DNA of 64,000 nucleotides from assembly GCF_963662735.1 (NCBI RefSeq), contig NZ_OY759744.1:310001-374000 (forward strand). Reading direction: 5' to 3'. A model generated the notes under the pieces. The model saw only the letters and a program-made list of their open reading frames with translations. It had not been told where the DNA came from and made no database searches. This stretch comes from an uncultured Methanoregula sp. (GTDB taxonomy: Archaea; Halobacteriota; Methanomicrobia; Methanomicrobiales; Methanospirillaceae). This document shows, piece by piece, positions 9,087-17,671 of this stretch (position 1 is the stretch's first letter; each line of letters starts with the position of its first letter). The position numbers and the translations under genes were made by a program.

Positions 9087-9539
9087 ATGAAACCGCTGGT
9101 TGTTTCCCTTGACTTCCTGGAATTCCCGCCAACGCATACCTGTGACGGAGGGAATTTGTCCCCCCGTATCACCCTTCGCGGGCTCGATGCCCAATCAGTT
9201 GCGGTTATGGTTTATAACCCGTTTGAGAAATCCTGCTGCTCATTCACACCCTGGATTTGCTGGAACCTCCCGCCGTTACCGCTGATCCCACCGGGTATTC
9301 CCGTGGGGGGAACGGTTACTAGGCCCGTTTCTGCAGTGCAGGGAATCACAGATTACGGGATCCTAGGGTATACCGGTCCGTGTCCCCCTCCGGGTGAAAC
9401 CATCCGGTACCAGTTTAAGGTATACGGACTCGATGCAATGCTCGAACTTGCACCAGGAAGCACCAAGCATGAACTTGTCGCAGCAATGAAAGGACACGTT
9501 CTCCAGTTCGGCGAGACGGTAGCGTTATGTACACGATAG
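9087..9539 (+). CDS. PEBP-like protein with altered ligand pocket
   Basis: 150 residues, phosphatidylethanolamine-binding protein (YbhB/YbcL, Raf kinase inhibitor-like) fold: the THTCDGGNLSPRI start, DYGILGYTGPCPPPGE and RYQFKVYGLDAML are all clear. However the usual D-P-D-x-P and V-H-W pocket residues are replaced: here the strand reads YNPFEKSCCSFTPWICWN. The ancestral ligand site is therefore probably not functional as usual. Starts at 9075 or 9087 are possible; a TATTTTAT box at 9053-9061 would place transcription start close to 9087, suggesting a leaderless message. The next gene is a normal paralogue. Confidence 0.82.
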   Translation: MKPLVVSLDFLEFPPTHTCDGGNLSPRITLRGLDAQSVAVMVYNPFEKSCCSFTPWICWNLPPLPLIPPGIPVGGTVTRPVSAVQGITDYGILGYTGPCPPPGETIRYQFKVYGLDAMLELAPGSTKHELVAAMKGHVLQFGETVALCTR

Positions 9540-9604
9540 TGCTGCAATCATGGAGAGAAGCTGCTACCAGCAGGTTTATTCCCCGGTATCGTGATCGGTC
9601 AGTA

Positions 9605-9611
9605 AGGAGGT
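9605..9611 (+). promoter_or_regulatory. Strong ribosome binding site of second PEBP gene
   Basis: AGGAGGT, a nearly full complement of the 16S rRNA 3' end, lies 10 bases before the ATG at 9622. It fixes that start and contrasts with the preceding paralogue, which has no such site. Confidence 0.75.
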
Positions 9612-9621
9612 AACAAAAGAC

Positions 9622-10083
9622 ATGGAGGAATTAAAAGTCAAAATCTCGGTGAAAGTCCTGCCGAACGATTATACCTGTGACGGCGAGGACAAATCACCTC
9701 AGATTGAAGTAGGCGGCGTCAACACTGACAAATCAAAGTATCTTGCCATCATCGTCAACGATCCCGATGCCGCTGGCGGAGGGGGCTTTGTGCACTGGAT
9801 TGCATGGAATATCGAACTTGTCAAAATGATCCCGGAGAAGATCGCAAAAACCCCTGTCGTCAGTTTCCCGCTCACGCTGGTCCAGGGAACAAACAGTTTC
9901 GGGAAGATCGGGTATAACGGTCCCTGTCCCAAAGAAGGCAAAACCCACCGGTATTTCTTCAAGATGTACGGGCTTGATGCCGAACTTCCGCTGGAAGGAG
10001 GAGCCTCCAAAGAGGAACTGGTACAGGCCATGCATGGCCACGTAGTCCAGTATGGCGAGACCTACGTGACCTATGGCAGATAA
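9622..10083 (+). CDS. PEBP family protein (YbhB/YbcL type)
   Basis: 153 residues. It has the complete family signature: YTCDGEDKSPQI, the ligand-pocket motif NDPDAAGGGGFVHWIAWN, GTNSFGKIGYNGPCPKEGKTH and RYFFKMYGLDAEL. Archaeal and bacterial PEBPs are small cytoplasmic proteins of uncertain function that may bind phosphate-containing ligands. It lies 82 bases after a diverged paralogue in the same direction, a tandem duplication, but has its own strong ribosome binding site. Unlike the first copy it keeps the canonical Asp and His pocket residues. A short T-rich stretch follows the stop. Confidence 0.92.
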   Translation: MEELKVKISVKVLPNDYTCDGEDKSPQIEVGGVNTDKSKYLAIIVNDPDAAGGGGFVHWIAWNIELVKMIPEKIAKTPVVSFPLTLVQGTNSFGKIGYNGPCPKEGKTHRYFFKMYGLDAELPLEGGASKEELVQAMHGHVVQYGETYVTYGR

Positions 10084-10178
10084 ATTTTCAGAACTCCTTT
10101 TTATCCATCACGGGCATAGCCTGGTAATCGGCCGGTTTCGTCACCATTAAGAATCTGCGGCACAGACTCACCATTGAC

Positions 10179-11384
10179 ATGAAGAGATCTCCCCTCCCGC
10201 GGGTTCCGGATCCCAAAACAGAGTCTGCAATCCGGATGCAGACCGAACGGCGCGAATCGCTCCTCTCTCCCCTTGCTGCGCGAAGCTCCGGGGCGATCCG
10301 CCGTTATGAGAGAAAACCGGAGGATATCCGGACTCCCTATTCCCGGGACGCGGACCGTATCATCCATACGCGGGCCTATACCCGGTATATCGACAAGACC
10401 CAGGTCTTCTATCTTGTTGAAAACGACCACATCACCCACCGGGTCATCCACGTCCAGCTGGTCTCAAAGATTGCCCGCACGATCGGGAGATGCCTGCGGC
10501 TCAACGAAGATCTCATAGAAGCGATTGCTCTCGGTCATGATATCGGTCATATACCGTATGGCCATTTTGGCGAAACCTGCCTCTCGGAACTCTGCGAAAA
10601 GAACGGGATAGGGAAATTTTTCCACAATGTCCAGGGGGTCCGGTTCCTTGACAGGATCGAAGACTGTGACCTTACAGTCCAGGTACTCGACGGGGTTCTC
10701 TGCCATAATGGTGAGGCGGACGATGTCAGAATCGCCCCGGAGCCATGCGGAAGCTATGAAGAGTTTGACCGGAAAGTGGAGGATAATGCGAACGGAATAC
10801 GTTCCCGTGCCCCGATGACACTGGAGGGCTGTGTCGTCAAGTTCGCCGACACCATCGCATACATAGGCAGGGATATCCAGGATGCCCATGAAATCGGGCT
10901 CATCAGCGACGATACCCCCATCCCGGACAACTGCGCCGAAGTACTGGGCCGGGACAACGGTCAGATCATCGATACCCTGATTCACGATCTGCTGGAAAAC
11001 AGCGATGCAGAAGAGACCGGGTATATCTCCTATAGTCCCGACGTGGAAAAGGCCCTCATCCGGCTCCGGGCATTTTCCCGCACCTACATCTATGACAACC
11101 CGGCCCTCATAACCGAGCGCGGGAAGATCCAAAGGATGTTTGCCACCCTCTTTTCCGAGGGGCTTGAGGATCTTGAACGCAACAACCGCACATCTTGCAT
11201 TTTTACCGATTTTGTCGATAGCGGATGTGTCAGCAAAACCTATCTTGATTCTGCTTCAAAGGCAGAACTGGTACGGGACTTCATTGCCGGGATGACGGAT
11301 CGCTATTTTTCCAAGAGATACGAAGAATGCGTTATGCCCCGGCGAATTGAGGGAAAGTTTGTAAAACCGGGCAACAAGGGTTAA
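10179..11384 (+). CDS. HD-domain dGTPase-like triphosphohydrolase
   Basis: 401 residues. The N-terminus has RTPYSRDADRIIHTRAYTRY, the first metal-binding His region, followed by the HD signature IEAIALGHDIGHIPYGHFGE and later FADTIAYIGRDIQDA, as in deoxyguanosinetriphosphate triphosphohydrolase-like enzymes that cleave dNTPs to nucleoside and triphosphate. Family relatives can control dNTP pools or limit phage; substrate preference cannot be read here. The gene converges with the small zinc protein on the other strand and their ends overlap by 4 bases. The ATG at 10179 is the first start in frame after an in-frame open run; no strong ribosome binding site is seen. Confidence 0.9.
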   Translation: MKRSPLPRVPDPKTESAIRMQTERRESLLSPLAARSSGAIRRYERKPEDIRTPYSRDADRIIHTRAYTRYIDKTQVFYLVENDHITHRVIHVQLVSKIARTIGRCLRLNEDLIEAIALGHDIGHIPYGHFGETCLSELCEKNGIGKFFHNVQGVRFLDRIEDCDLTVQVLDGVLCHNGEADDVRIAPEPCGSYEEFDRKVEDNANGIRSRAPMTLEGCVVKFADTIAYIGRDIQDAHEIGLISDDTPIPDNCAEVLGRDNGQIIDTLIHDLLENSDAEETGYISYSPDVEKALIRLRAFSRTYIYDNPALITERGKIQRMFATLFSEGLEDLERNNRTSCIFTDFVDSGCVSKTYLDSASKAELVRDFIAGMTDRYFSKRYEECVMPRRIEGKFVKPGNKG

Positions 11385-11572
11385 TCGTACTTCCCTTTTG
11401 GCCCCGTCCAACCGGTGAACCCGCAGTAGATGCAGCCCACACCATCACAATGGTGGCACGGCTTTTTGGGGGCAGTAACAAGAACGGTTCCGGTCTTGTT
11501 GCAGTACAGGCATCCAAGCCCCCCGCAATGCCCGCATTCTGCCGGTTCATACGTCTTTTCAGGAGTTGTCAT
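11381..11572 (-). CDS. Small DnaJ-type zinc-finger protein
   Basis: 63 residues built from repeated Cys motifs: CGHCGGLGCLYCNKTG and CHHCDGVGCIYCGFTG. The CxxCxGxG-like spacing is that of the DnaJ central zinc domain, here without J or substrate domains. It could bind two zinc ions. It is the last of three minus-strand genes after the FHA regulator and the Ser/Thr kinase, 51 bases after the kinase stop, and might serve that system; this is inference. Its 3' end overlaps the convergent HD hydrolase gene by 4 bases. Confidence 0.8.
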   Translation of the reverse strand: MTTPEKTYEPAECGHCGGLGCLYCNKTGTVLVTAPKKPCHHCDGVGCIYCGFTGWTGPKGKYD

Positions 11573-11623
11573 CCGGGAATCATCTCCGTGTTGTCCACGG
11601 GTTTGCGAATCCTTCTGTCTGCC

Positions 11624-13717
11624 TCAATCATCATCTTCGTCAAGATACCCCTGGAGAGCTGCGAGGAGTTCGGCTGCTGACGAATAACGGTCTGACGGAT
11701 TCTTTTCAAGACATTTCAGGATTATTTTCTCGACTGCCTCGGCATCGGGATTGTATTCCGAGGGAGGAATCGGGGGTTCACGGAGGATGGCGTTGCCCAC
11801 CTCAACGATACTCTCCCCGCCAAACGGGAGTGACCCGGTCACCAGTTCGTAGAAAACAACACCCAGCTGGTAGATGTCCGTCCGTTCATCGGTTCTCCCG
11901 AATTCTGTTGGCGAAACCTGTTCCGGTGCCGCATACGAGAGAGAGAAACCGGCAATGCTCGATTTCTTGATATCTGCTGCAAGTACCTTGCTCATCCCCC
12001 AATCGGTAATCTTGGGAACCAGGTCCTCGGTCAGGAGGATATTGTGGGGTTTGATATCCCGGTGAATGAACCCATGCTCATGGGCGTACCGGAGTCCGTC
12101 GACAACACCGGTGATGAGGTGCACTGCTTTCCATACCGGCAGGGGTTTCTCGATAGCCTCAAGCGAGCCGGGAACAAATTCCATCTCAACATACGGGATA
12201 GGTAGGATATTAACCGCGGTCACTTCGACAATGTTCGGGTGGCCCAGCGTTTCCCAGGCAGCGATCTCGTTCAAGAAACATTTCCCGGTCACCTCATCGA
12301 AACTGATCGGTATCTTCACGGCAACCCGGACCCCGTCCGTCTTCCTTATTGCAGAGAAGACCCACGCGATCCCGCCCCTGCCAACGAACATGATCTCGGT
12401 GTACTTGTTCTCCAGTTCACGGGGGAAGTAGTTCTTCTGGTCGGTAGCCGACGGATGGGGGCTCACCAGGGTGTTCTCCTCCGGCCCGGTTTTCGTCTCG
12501 AGAATCGTGACCGGGGAAGGGATACGGCTGATGGCAGTTTTCAGGAGCGATGTTGCCCTGGCTACCACGGGATTACTGGTGGCTCCGCCGGGGGAGGGTT
12601 CCTGCTTTTCCCTGCGGAAATGCATAACAACGGCCGCAATTATGAGGATAATGAGCAGGAAGAACAATACGATGGTGATGACAGGGACGTTCGGCAGGAT
12701 TCTGGGGAGGGTGAACGGGGGATTGGGAGTGGAACTGGTAGTAGTCGTTATTGTCCGGGAAGGAACTTGCGTGGTAGTTACAGGGGTTACGGGGGGGGTC
12801 TGGGGCACCGTAGCAGGTTTCAGTCCCGGGCTTGTCCCGGCAAGGATTACCCCGGTATAATAATCCCGCGGATCCATCAGGGGAAATTCATCCAGGACGT
12901 TCTGCCCGCTCCCGCCGATTCCGTTCCTGATAGTGCCGACACTGACAACGTAGGGAATGTCGCCGATGCCGTCACCATTCTGGTCCCGGCCCTGGTAGTC
13001 TTTCCAGTAATTCCCCATCCGGCTCTCTACTTTCTGGCCAAGATAAGTGTAGGAATAGGCTAGAGGGGAGCTCCAGACGGAAGTCGGACTCTGCGAGATC
13101 ACATTCTGGTTATTGAGAAAATTATTCCGGAAGATAAGGTTGGCAAGCGAAGTCCCGTCAAGGGTGATACCGACCGTGTTCTTCTGGACCGTGTTCTGCT
13201 CGATCCGGTTGTCGGAGGACGATTCAAGAGATATACCGTATTTGTTGTTCTGGGTTATCTCGTTTGAAGAGATTATGTTTTTCTGTGCTGATACAAGGGA
13301 TATCCCCTGCCCATTGTTTCGCAGGATATTATTGCGGACAATATTGTTATCGGACTCGATGCGGATCCCGCTTGACATCTCGGTGTTCTGTATGGTGAAA
13401 CCATCGACCGTGCAGCCATCCGCAAGGATCTGGATCGCATCCCCCTTCCCGCCGGGTTCTATGACCGGTACGCCATTGCCGCTGTTTACCCCGACAAGTG
13501 AGATCTTCTTTCCGATCCGAACGTTCTCTACGTATGTCCCGCTCTGCACCCGTACGGTATCCCCGCTGCTGGACCAGTCAATTGCGTCCTGGATACTGGA
13601 GAATTCTGCTCCCGAGGGGGCAACAACATGGTCCGCCGCAAGTACCGGAACGAAGATACACGCAAGAATAAGGGAGCTGATGAAGAGAGCGCGGAGGATG
13701 CGGTGTATCGGGATCAT
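11624..13717 (-). CDS. Membrane Ser/Thr protein kinase with extracellular beta-helix domain
   Basis: 697 residues. A signal peptide (about 1-27, ending VPVLAADH) leads to a NosD/PbH1-type parallel beta-helix (about 40-225, repeats such as NNIVRNNILRNN and NRIEQNTVQKNT), then GNYWKDYQGRDQNGDGIGD typical of NosD proteins, a Thr/Pro-rich linker, and a transmembrane helix (about 345-367). The cytoplasmic part (about 440-690) is a eukaryotic-type kinase: glycine loop VGRGGIAWVF, Lys468 in VAVKI, HRDIKPHN (Asp554, Asn559), DWG at 572-574 in place of DFG, and YAAPEQ. All catalytic residues are present. It lies 88 bases after a wHTH-FHA gene in the same direction. The likely role is to sense a surface polymer or cell-wall state and phosphorylate cytoplasmic targets (inference). 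Confidence 0.9.
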   Translation of the reverse strand: MIPIHRILRALFISSLILACIFVPVLAADHVVAPSGAEFSSIQDAIDWSSSGDTVRVQSGTYVENVRIGKKISLVGVNSGNGVPVIEPGGKGDAIQILADGCTVDGFTIQNTEMSSGIRIESDNNIVRNNILRNNGQGISLVSAQKNIISSNEITQNNKYGISLESSSDNRIEQNTVQKNTVGITLDGTSLANLIFRNNFLNNQNVISQSPTSVWSSPLAYSYTYLGQKVESRMGNYWKDYQGRDQNGDGIGDIPYVVSVGTIRNGIGGSGQNVLDEFPLMDPRDYYTGVILAGTSPGLKPATVPQTPPVTPVTTTQVPSRTITTTTSSTPNPPFTLPRILPNVPVITIVLFFLLIILIIAAVVMHFRREKQEPSPGGATSNPVVARATSLLKTAISRIPSPVTILETKTGPEENTLVSPHPSATDQKNYFPRELENKYTEIMFVGRGGIAWVFSAIRKTDGVRVAVKIPISFDEVTGKCFLNEIAAWETLGHPNIVEVTAVNILPIPYVEMEFVPGSLEAIEKPLPVWKAVHLITGVVDGLRYAHEHGFIHRDIKPHNILLTEDLVPKITDWGMSKVLAADIKKSSIAGFSLSYAAPEQVSPTEFGRTDERTDIYQLGVVFYELVTGSLPFGGESIVEVGNAILREPPIPPSEYNPDAEAVEKIILKCLEKNPSDRYSSAAELLAALQGYLDEDDD

Positions 13718-13805
13718 GGCGGTTCCTGGGAGGGCAGATTGGTTTTGGCGGGTTTTTCCGGATTATTAATGATAAGATATCTAAGTATTGATCTGGCTTA
13801 TAGTA

Positions 13806-14588
13806 TCAGGTTTTATCAGGGAGTATGATGAGGATTTTCACCCCGTAGGAACCTTTTGCAAGCTCGAGGAGATCGCCGTCACGCAGCTGCTCTTTTACAT
13901 TCCGCTCGAGTTTCCGGTTGTTCAGCTGGGTGCCTCCGGTGCTGCCGCAGTCTTCGATATACCAGGCATTATCCTCGTGAACGAATCGCCCGTGAGGCTT
14001 GGATACGCGCGTCACGGCAGTATAACCCTCGGAAAGGATCATGTCATCAGGACTGGTATTGGAAGTGTTCTCGGGATCGATTCTCCCGATATTCACGAGA
14101 TCGTTTTTGAGGAGGAACAGTTTCCCGTCGTCCATGCCCCCGAGCACGATTCCAGCCGGCATATTACCCAGCACTTCTTTCGATAGTGCCCCCTTGACCT
14201 CATCGAGCCTCCGCGAGATCTCGCTTCCCACGATCTGGACCCGTGTGTTGGAGAAGAAACCAAGGTTCCGGACTATCGCTTCCATGCCGCCTGGAACAAG
14301 GGAATACTGCCATACCGGGTGAATTCCCTTGGAAGTCGGTGCCCCGAGACCGGCTTCCTTTTTGATTACACCGATACTCAGCAGTTTGTCGAGATGTTTT
14401 TTGGTATTCTCGTAACTTGTCTCGATCTCCTTTGAGATCGCCCGGGCATCCCGGGGTTTCTTTTCTATGAATTTTAATATCCTGAGCCGGGCACTGCTCG
14501 AAAGAACGTCAAGGTACTCTGACAGTTCCTCAAGCGAATCCGACTCTTCATGAATAATGAGTGTGGGAGACTTATCTGCAGGATCCAT
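13806..14588 (-). CDS. Winged-helix regulator with C-terminal FHA domain
   Basis: 260 residues. Residues about 20-100 are an ArsR-type winged helix (LSSSARLRILKFIEKKPRDA, EISYENTKKHLDKLLSIGVI-type layout). Residues about 160-255 are an FHA phosphothreonine-binding domain: VNIGRID, VTRVSKPHGRFVHED, WYIEDCGSTGGTQLNNRKL and LRDGDLLELA. The usual Ser-Arg-x-x-His is Ser-Lys-Pro-His and the NG turn is GG, so affinity may differ. It precedes the Ser/Thr kinase gene in the same direction, which makes it the natural reader of that kinase's phosphorylation, linking a surface signal to transcription (inference). A TATA-like box read on the minus strand lies at 14659-14669. Confidence 0.88.
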   Translation of the reverse strand: MDPADKSPTLIIHEESDSLEELSEYLDVLSSSARLRILKFIEKKPRDARAISKEIETSYENTKKHLDKLLSIGVIKKEAGLGAPTSKGIHPVWQYSLVPGGMEAIVRNLGFFSNTRVQIVGSEISRRLDEVKGALSKEVLGNMPAGIVLGGMDDGKLFLLKNDLVNIGRIDPENTSNTSPDDMILSEGYTAVTRVSKPHGRFVHEDNAWYIEDCGSTGGTQLNNRKLERNVKEQLRDGDLLELAKGSYGVKILIILPDKT

Positions 14589-14841
14589 AACGCCCCCCCG
14601 GGCAGTCCTCTGTTTCTGGTAGTACCCGTTGGTTACCGGAAGAGTTAGGCATAACGGTTTATATTACCTCCCCATAGGGCTACCCTGCTGGTTGGCTGTT
14701 CTAACCCGATGGTTACATGCTCCAACCCGGGTGATTTGGTGTATTTATCTGTCCGGCCATAAGAGGTTATTATCAGGTGATGCACGAGCACAAATCGGCG
14801 CATTCACCGACCCATACACAACTTCGCAAGGGAACCGTACT

Positions 14842-15069
14842 ATGGACACAGGAAAGATTCTGATCGGGTTTGCATTCGTCCTCCTCTCAGTAGCTCTGGT
14901 GGTAACCCCATCTCACGCTGAAATGCAGGATCTGCACTGCGATGCCGGTGGGTTCGCTGACATAATGGATCAGCCAGATACACCATTGCCAGCGCAAAAC
15001 AGCCTGTCAGCATCCGCGGAAAAGGGAAGCGATCCCGTAGATCCAACCAATCACACGAATCTGCCATGA
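14842..15069 (+). CDS. Small secreted protein, function unknown
   Basis: 75 residues starting MDTGKILIGFAFVLLS, a clear signal peptide with likely cleavage near PSHAEM, followed by a short acidic/polar tail with two Cys-poor segments. The frame is open upstream to 14629 but that part has no signal sequence and looks non-coding. A TATA-like GTATTTAT at about 14739-14746 is upstream. Not recognised; may be a short exported peptide. Coding status is moderately supported only. Confidence 0.45.
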   Translation: MDTGKILIGFAFVLLSVALVVTPSHAEMQDLHCDAGGFADIMDQPDTPLPAQNSLSASAEKGSDPVDPTNHTNLP

Positions 15070-15489
15070 AACCTCACCCTGAGTCCATAGGAAAATTCCT
15101 GTCACCTGCCACGCACCCGCATGAACGTTGACCAGCCATGCACATCCCGTAAGGCTCACCAGAGAATGAGTCCGGGGAAGATTCCATCACGATGATCCGG
15201 CCTTCTCACCAGAGAAGGACTCGGCGCATCTCTCACTCCAGAGAACGGAAGGAAGTCCAATCTCCTTCCGGATCATACAAAAAAGCCATTCAATTCTTTT
15301 TTCACGGTTTTCCCAACAGGTTAAAGCAGTTTTTCTGACTGCAGGATCGTTGCGGCCGACTGTCACGCAGGGGCCCGGATCCATATCCTCCGCGATCGAC
15401 CGGGACAGTACCGGAATAGTATGCCAGTCTTTATTGCGGATATTATGCAACACCAAACCGGGATACTGATAAATCAGGGGGAGCCGATC
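15070..15489. other. Non-coding stretch of 420 bases
   Basis: No convincing gene on either strand. The piece CTCACCAGAGAA occurs twice (near 15157 and 15205) as part of an imperfect direct repeat. A minus-strand open frame here (15187-15507) lacks family features and a ribosome binding site. The promoter of the downstream channel gene probably lies in the last 100 bases. Confidence 0.4.
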
Positions 15490-16323
15490 ATGGGAACCGA
15501 TGTTCAAAAAAGGGTCTATGAAATACTCGAAAGCCGGAGCAGGGAGTTACCGGCGGGGAAATTTGTATCCCGTGCATTGCTCCTCCTCATCCTTATCAAT
15601 GTCATCGCAGCAGTGATAGAGACGGATGCCGGGCTGTTCCATTCCTATGGTCATATTCTTGACGTAATTGCTGTATTTTCCGTGCTGGTCTTTACCGCTG
15701 AATATATCCTTCGCGTCTGGTGCTGCACGCAGAACCCGGAATACCGGGCACCGGTTACCGGCAGGCTCAGGTATATGGTCACGCCGGCAGCAATCATCGA
15801 TCTGTTTGTCATCCTGCCGTTTCTACTCCTGCCGTTCATTGCGCACCAGGGGCTCTCCTCGCTCATCCGATTCCTGCGCATATTCTGGATCCTGAAGATC
15901 GGGCATTACACCCGGAGCCTGGGAACATTTTCCCGGGTCTTCAATGCCAAGCGGGAAGAGATCTTCATTGCATTCTTTGTCATGCTGGTCCTGCTCGTGA
16001 TTGGATCGGCCCTGATCTTTATTGCGGAACACGAGGCACAGCCAACAAAATTCTCGAGCGTGCTTGCCTCCATGTGGTGGGGCATCGAGACCATGGCAAC
16101 GATTGGATACGGGGACATGGTACCTGTCACCCCGATGGGAAAAGTGATCGCCGGTATTGTTGCCCTGACCGGTGTTGGCCTCTTTGCCCTGCCTGCAGGT
16201 ATCCTGGCATCCGGGTTCATTGATGAATACAGCAAAAGCCGTAAAAATGTGCAGGCTCCGCCGAATGTCTGCCCCCATTGCGGAAAAGAGATCCATGATC
16301 CGGAAAAGAAAAAGGATCCCTGA
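15490..16323 (+). CDS. Voltage-gated-type K+ channel subunit with C-terminal zinc ribbon
   Basis: 277 residues, six transmembrane segments. The pore carries the potassium selectivity filter TIGYGD after the pore helix ASMWWGIETMA, and the inner helix GKVIAGIVALTGVGLFALPAGILASGF has hinge glycines. S4 is RFLRIFWILKIGHYTRSL, with only a few positive residues, so voltage sensing may be weak. The tail NVCPHCGKEIHDPEKKK is half a zinc ribbon. The ATG at 15490 follows a GGGGGAG ribosome binding site; an upstream frame start at 15421 is less likely. The gene is alone and followed after 160 bases by a DUF169 gene. Confidence 0.9.
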   Translation: MGTDVQKRVYEILESRSRELPAGKFVSRALLLLILINVIAAVIETDAGLFHSYGHILDVIAVFSVLVFTAEYILRVWCCTQNPEYRAPVTGRLRYMVTPAAIIDLFVILPFLLLPFIAHQGLSSLIRFLRIFWILKIGHYTRSLGTFSRVFNAKREEIFIAFFVMLVLLVIGSALIFIAEHEAQPTKFSSVLASMWWGIETMATIGYGDMVPVTPMGKVIAGIVALTGVGLFALPAGILASGFIDEYSKSRKNVQAPPNVCPHCGKEIHDPEKKKDP

Positions 16324-16486
16324 TCTGACCATTCCGCAACTGCACTCTATCAGCCAGAAGTCAGTCTTTTCCGGTGCGGGCTGGCTTTCGGGCACGATAT
16401 CCGCATTCCCGTTTCATTAGTTTTATACCATCAGCGCTACATGGTAAATTACAGTCCCCATCTACGGGACAAGAGGTCAGAAGTAT

Positions 16487-17200
16487 ATGACATCCGCTAT
16501 GAAGATCCCGATATCCTATCCCGAAGCAGCAGAAGTTCTGAAAAAATATCTCAAACTGCGTGGATCGCCGGTAGCATTCCGGTTTGCAACAAAAAAAGAG
16601 GAGATTCCTGCCGGCATGGAAAAACTCGACAAGACGATCCGGCACTGTTCAATGGTGGGGCTTGCGAGAAACGAGGGAAAAATATTCTATGCACTTGCCG
16701 ACAACCACGAGTGTAACGGCGGAGCATGGTCCCTCGGGCTCAAAGAGATAACCGAAACCCTCAAAAATGGTGACTTTTACTACAAGCTGGGTAAATTTGA
16801 GAGTTCTGCTGCCTGCAAGAGGACGATCGACCGCGTTGCGCACCTTAATACCGGGGAAACGTACGCAACGCTTTACGCACCCCTTGAAAAAACCCCTTTC
16901 GACCCGCAGGTCGTGCTGATCATTGCGAGCCCGTGGGCGATGCTGAAACTTTCCCAGAGCTCCCTGTTCCGGGTTGGCGGCAGGATCAATGCGGAATTTG
17001 CCGGCATCCAGTCAGTCTGTGCCGATGCATGCGCCCAGACCTACCTCAACGGGAAGATCAACTTCTCGCTCGGGTGCGACGGTTCACGAAAGTTCTCGGG
17101 TATCGAGGATGGGGAAATGGTAATGGGTATCCCGGCAGAACTCCTTCCCGAGCTTACCGAAGCGCTCAAAATAGTTGCTGCTGCACCGGGATCGAAATAA
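16487..17200 (+). CDS. DUF169 family protein
   Basis: 237 residues starting MTSAMKIPISYPEAAEVLK, with KYLKLRGSPVAFRF, a conserved Cys-containing HCSMVGLARNEGKIFYA and CNGGAWSLGL, and SSLFRVGGRINAEFAGIQSVCADACA. This matches DUF169, common in methanogens and anaerobic bacteria; biochemical function is not known to me. A GAGG ribosome binding site lies about 10 bases before the ATG; a second ATG 12 bases later is also possible. The end of the gene faces the long G/C-run intergenic region. Confidence 0.85.
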   Translation: MTSAMKIPISYPEAAEVLKKYLKLRGSPVAFRFATKKEEIPAGMEKLDKTIRHCSMVGLARNEGKIFYALADNHECNGGAWSLGLKEITETLKNGDFYYKLGKFESSAACKRTIDRVAHLNTGETYATLYAPLEKTPFDPQVVLIIASPWAMLKLSQSSLFRVGGRINAEFAGIQSVCADACAQTYLNGKINFSLGCDGSRKFSGIEDGEMVMGIPAELLPELTEALKIVAAAPGSK

Positions 17201-17490
17201 ATATTTTTAAAGGAACCCTGTGTTTTTTCGCAAAGCATACGCACCCCCCCTACCCCCCACCCCATTTCCAAAATTTCCGGCAACCTTCTCCCCATCACGC
17301 CCTTATTCTCCGCCGTTAAACCACAACGGTCCACACGTGCCAGACCCCCCCTCCCCCCCTCCTCAAACCTGATAACCCGCACCCGTTTTACACCGCCATG
17401 CCCGGTGCTTCGCGTGGAGTTGCCGGCGGGGACATGATTTTCCTGCACCTACTCAAAAATGGGAGGGAGCCGGGATTTTCCGGCTTGGCA

Positions 17491-17506
17491 GGGGGGTGCA
17501 CCCCCC
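17491..17506. repeat. Perfect G6-TGCA-C6 palindrome
   Basis: A 16-base perfect palindrome, GGGGGGTGCACCCCCC. It is one of two similar inverted repeats 20 bases apart inside the G/C-run region. Function unknown; a transcription end or protein site is possible. Confidence 0.65.
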
Positions 17507-17524
17507 AGTCGCTCCGGAAGAGGA

Positions 17525-17541
17525 GGGGGGGTCACCCCCCC
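17525..17541. repeat. G7-TCA-C7 inverted repeat
   Basis: Seven G and seven C residues around a TCA centre, forming a strong small hairpin. Followed by further G runs at 17560-17573 and GACCCCC at 17577-17583, which can pair with them. Confidence 0.65.
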
Positions 17542-17639
17542 TCTCAGGTTGTTCGCGCCGGGGGGGTGGGGGGTCGGACCCCCATGAAATCCGCGGTAAA
17601 TCTGCCGGCGTCCGGGCATAAGGGACGCCAGTGAATAAT

Positions 17640-17650
17640 ATTTATATGAG
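17640..17650 (+). promoter_or_regulatory. TATA box of large sensor kinase
   Basis: ATTTATATGAG lies about 27 bases before the ATG at 17672, the normal distance from TATA box to transcription start, so the message may begin at or very near the start codon. A GTAAGGA stretch is also present at 17657-17663. Confidence 0.5.
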
Positions 17651-17671
17651 ATTATCGTAAGGACATTGACA

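Larger units (their letters stand above)
17201..17671. repeat. Intergenic region with many G and C runs
   Basis: 470 bases without a gene, holding at least ten runs of five or more G or C (for example C runs near 17244-17265 and 17345-17360, G runs at 17491-17496, 17525-17531, 17560-17576). Two of them pair as perfect hairpins described separately. Such spacing could form G-quadruplexes on either strand, though this is inference. The final 40 bases hold the promoter of the large sensor kinase. Confidence 0.6.

Noticed and set aside
8909..9172. N-terminal extension of the Mrp/NBP35 protein
   Set aside because: The family starts at the Cys-rich segment at 8908; the upstream part lacks conservation features and overlaps the PEBP promoter.
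14629..14841. Long N-terminal extension of the small secreted protein at 14842
   Set aside because: The added residues do not resemble a protein and the signal peptide begins at 14842.
15187..15507. 106-codon open frame on the minus strand in the gap before the K+ channel
   Set aside because: It has no ribosome binding site, no recognisable family features, and overlaps the channel start. Treated as chance.
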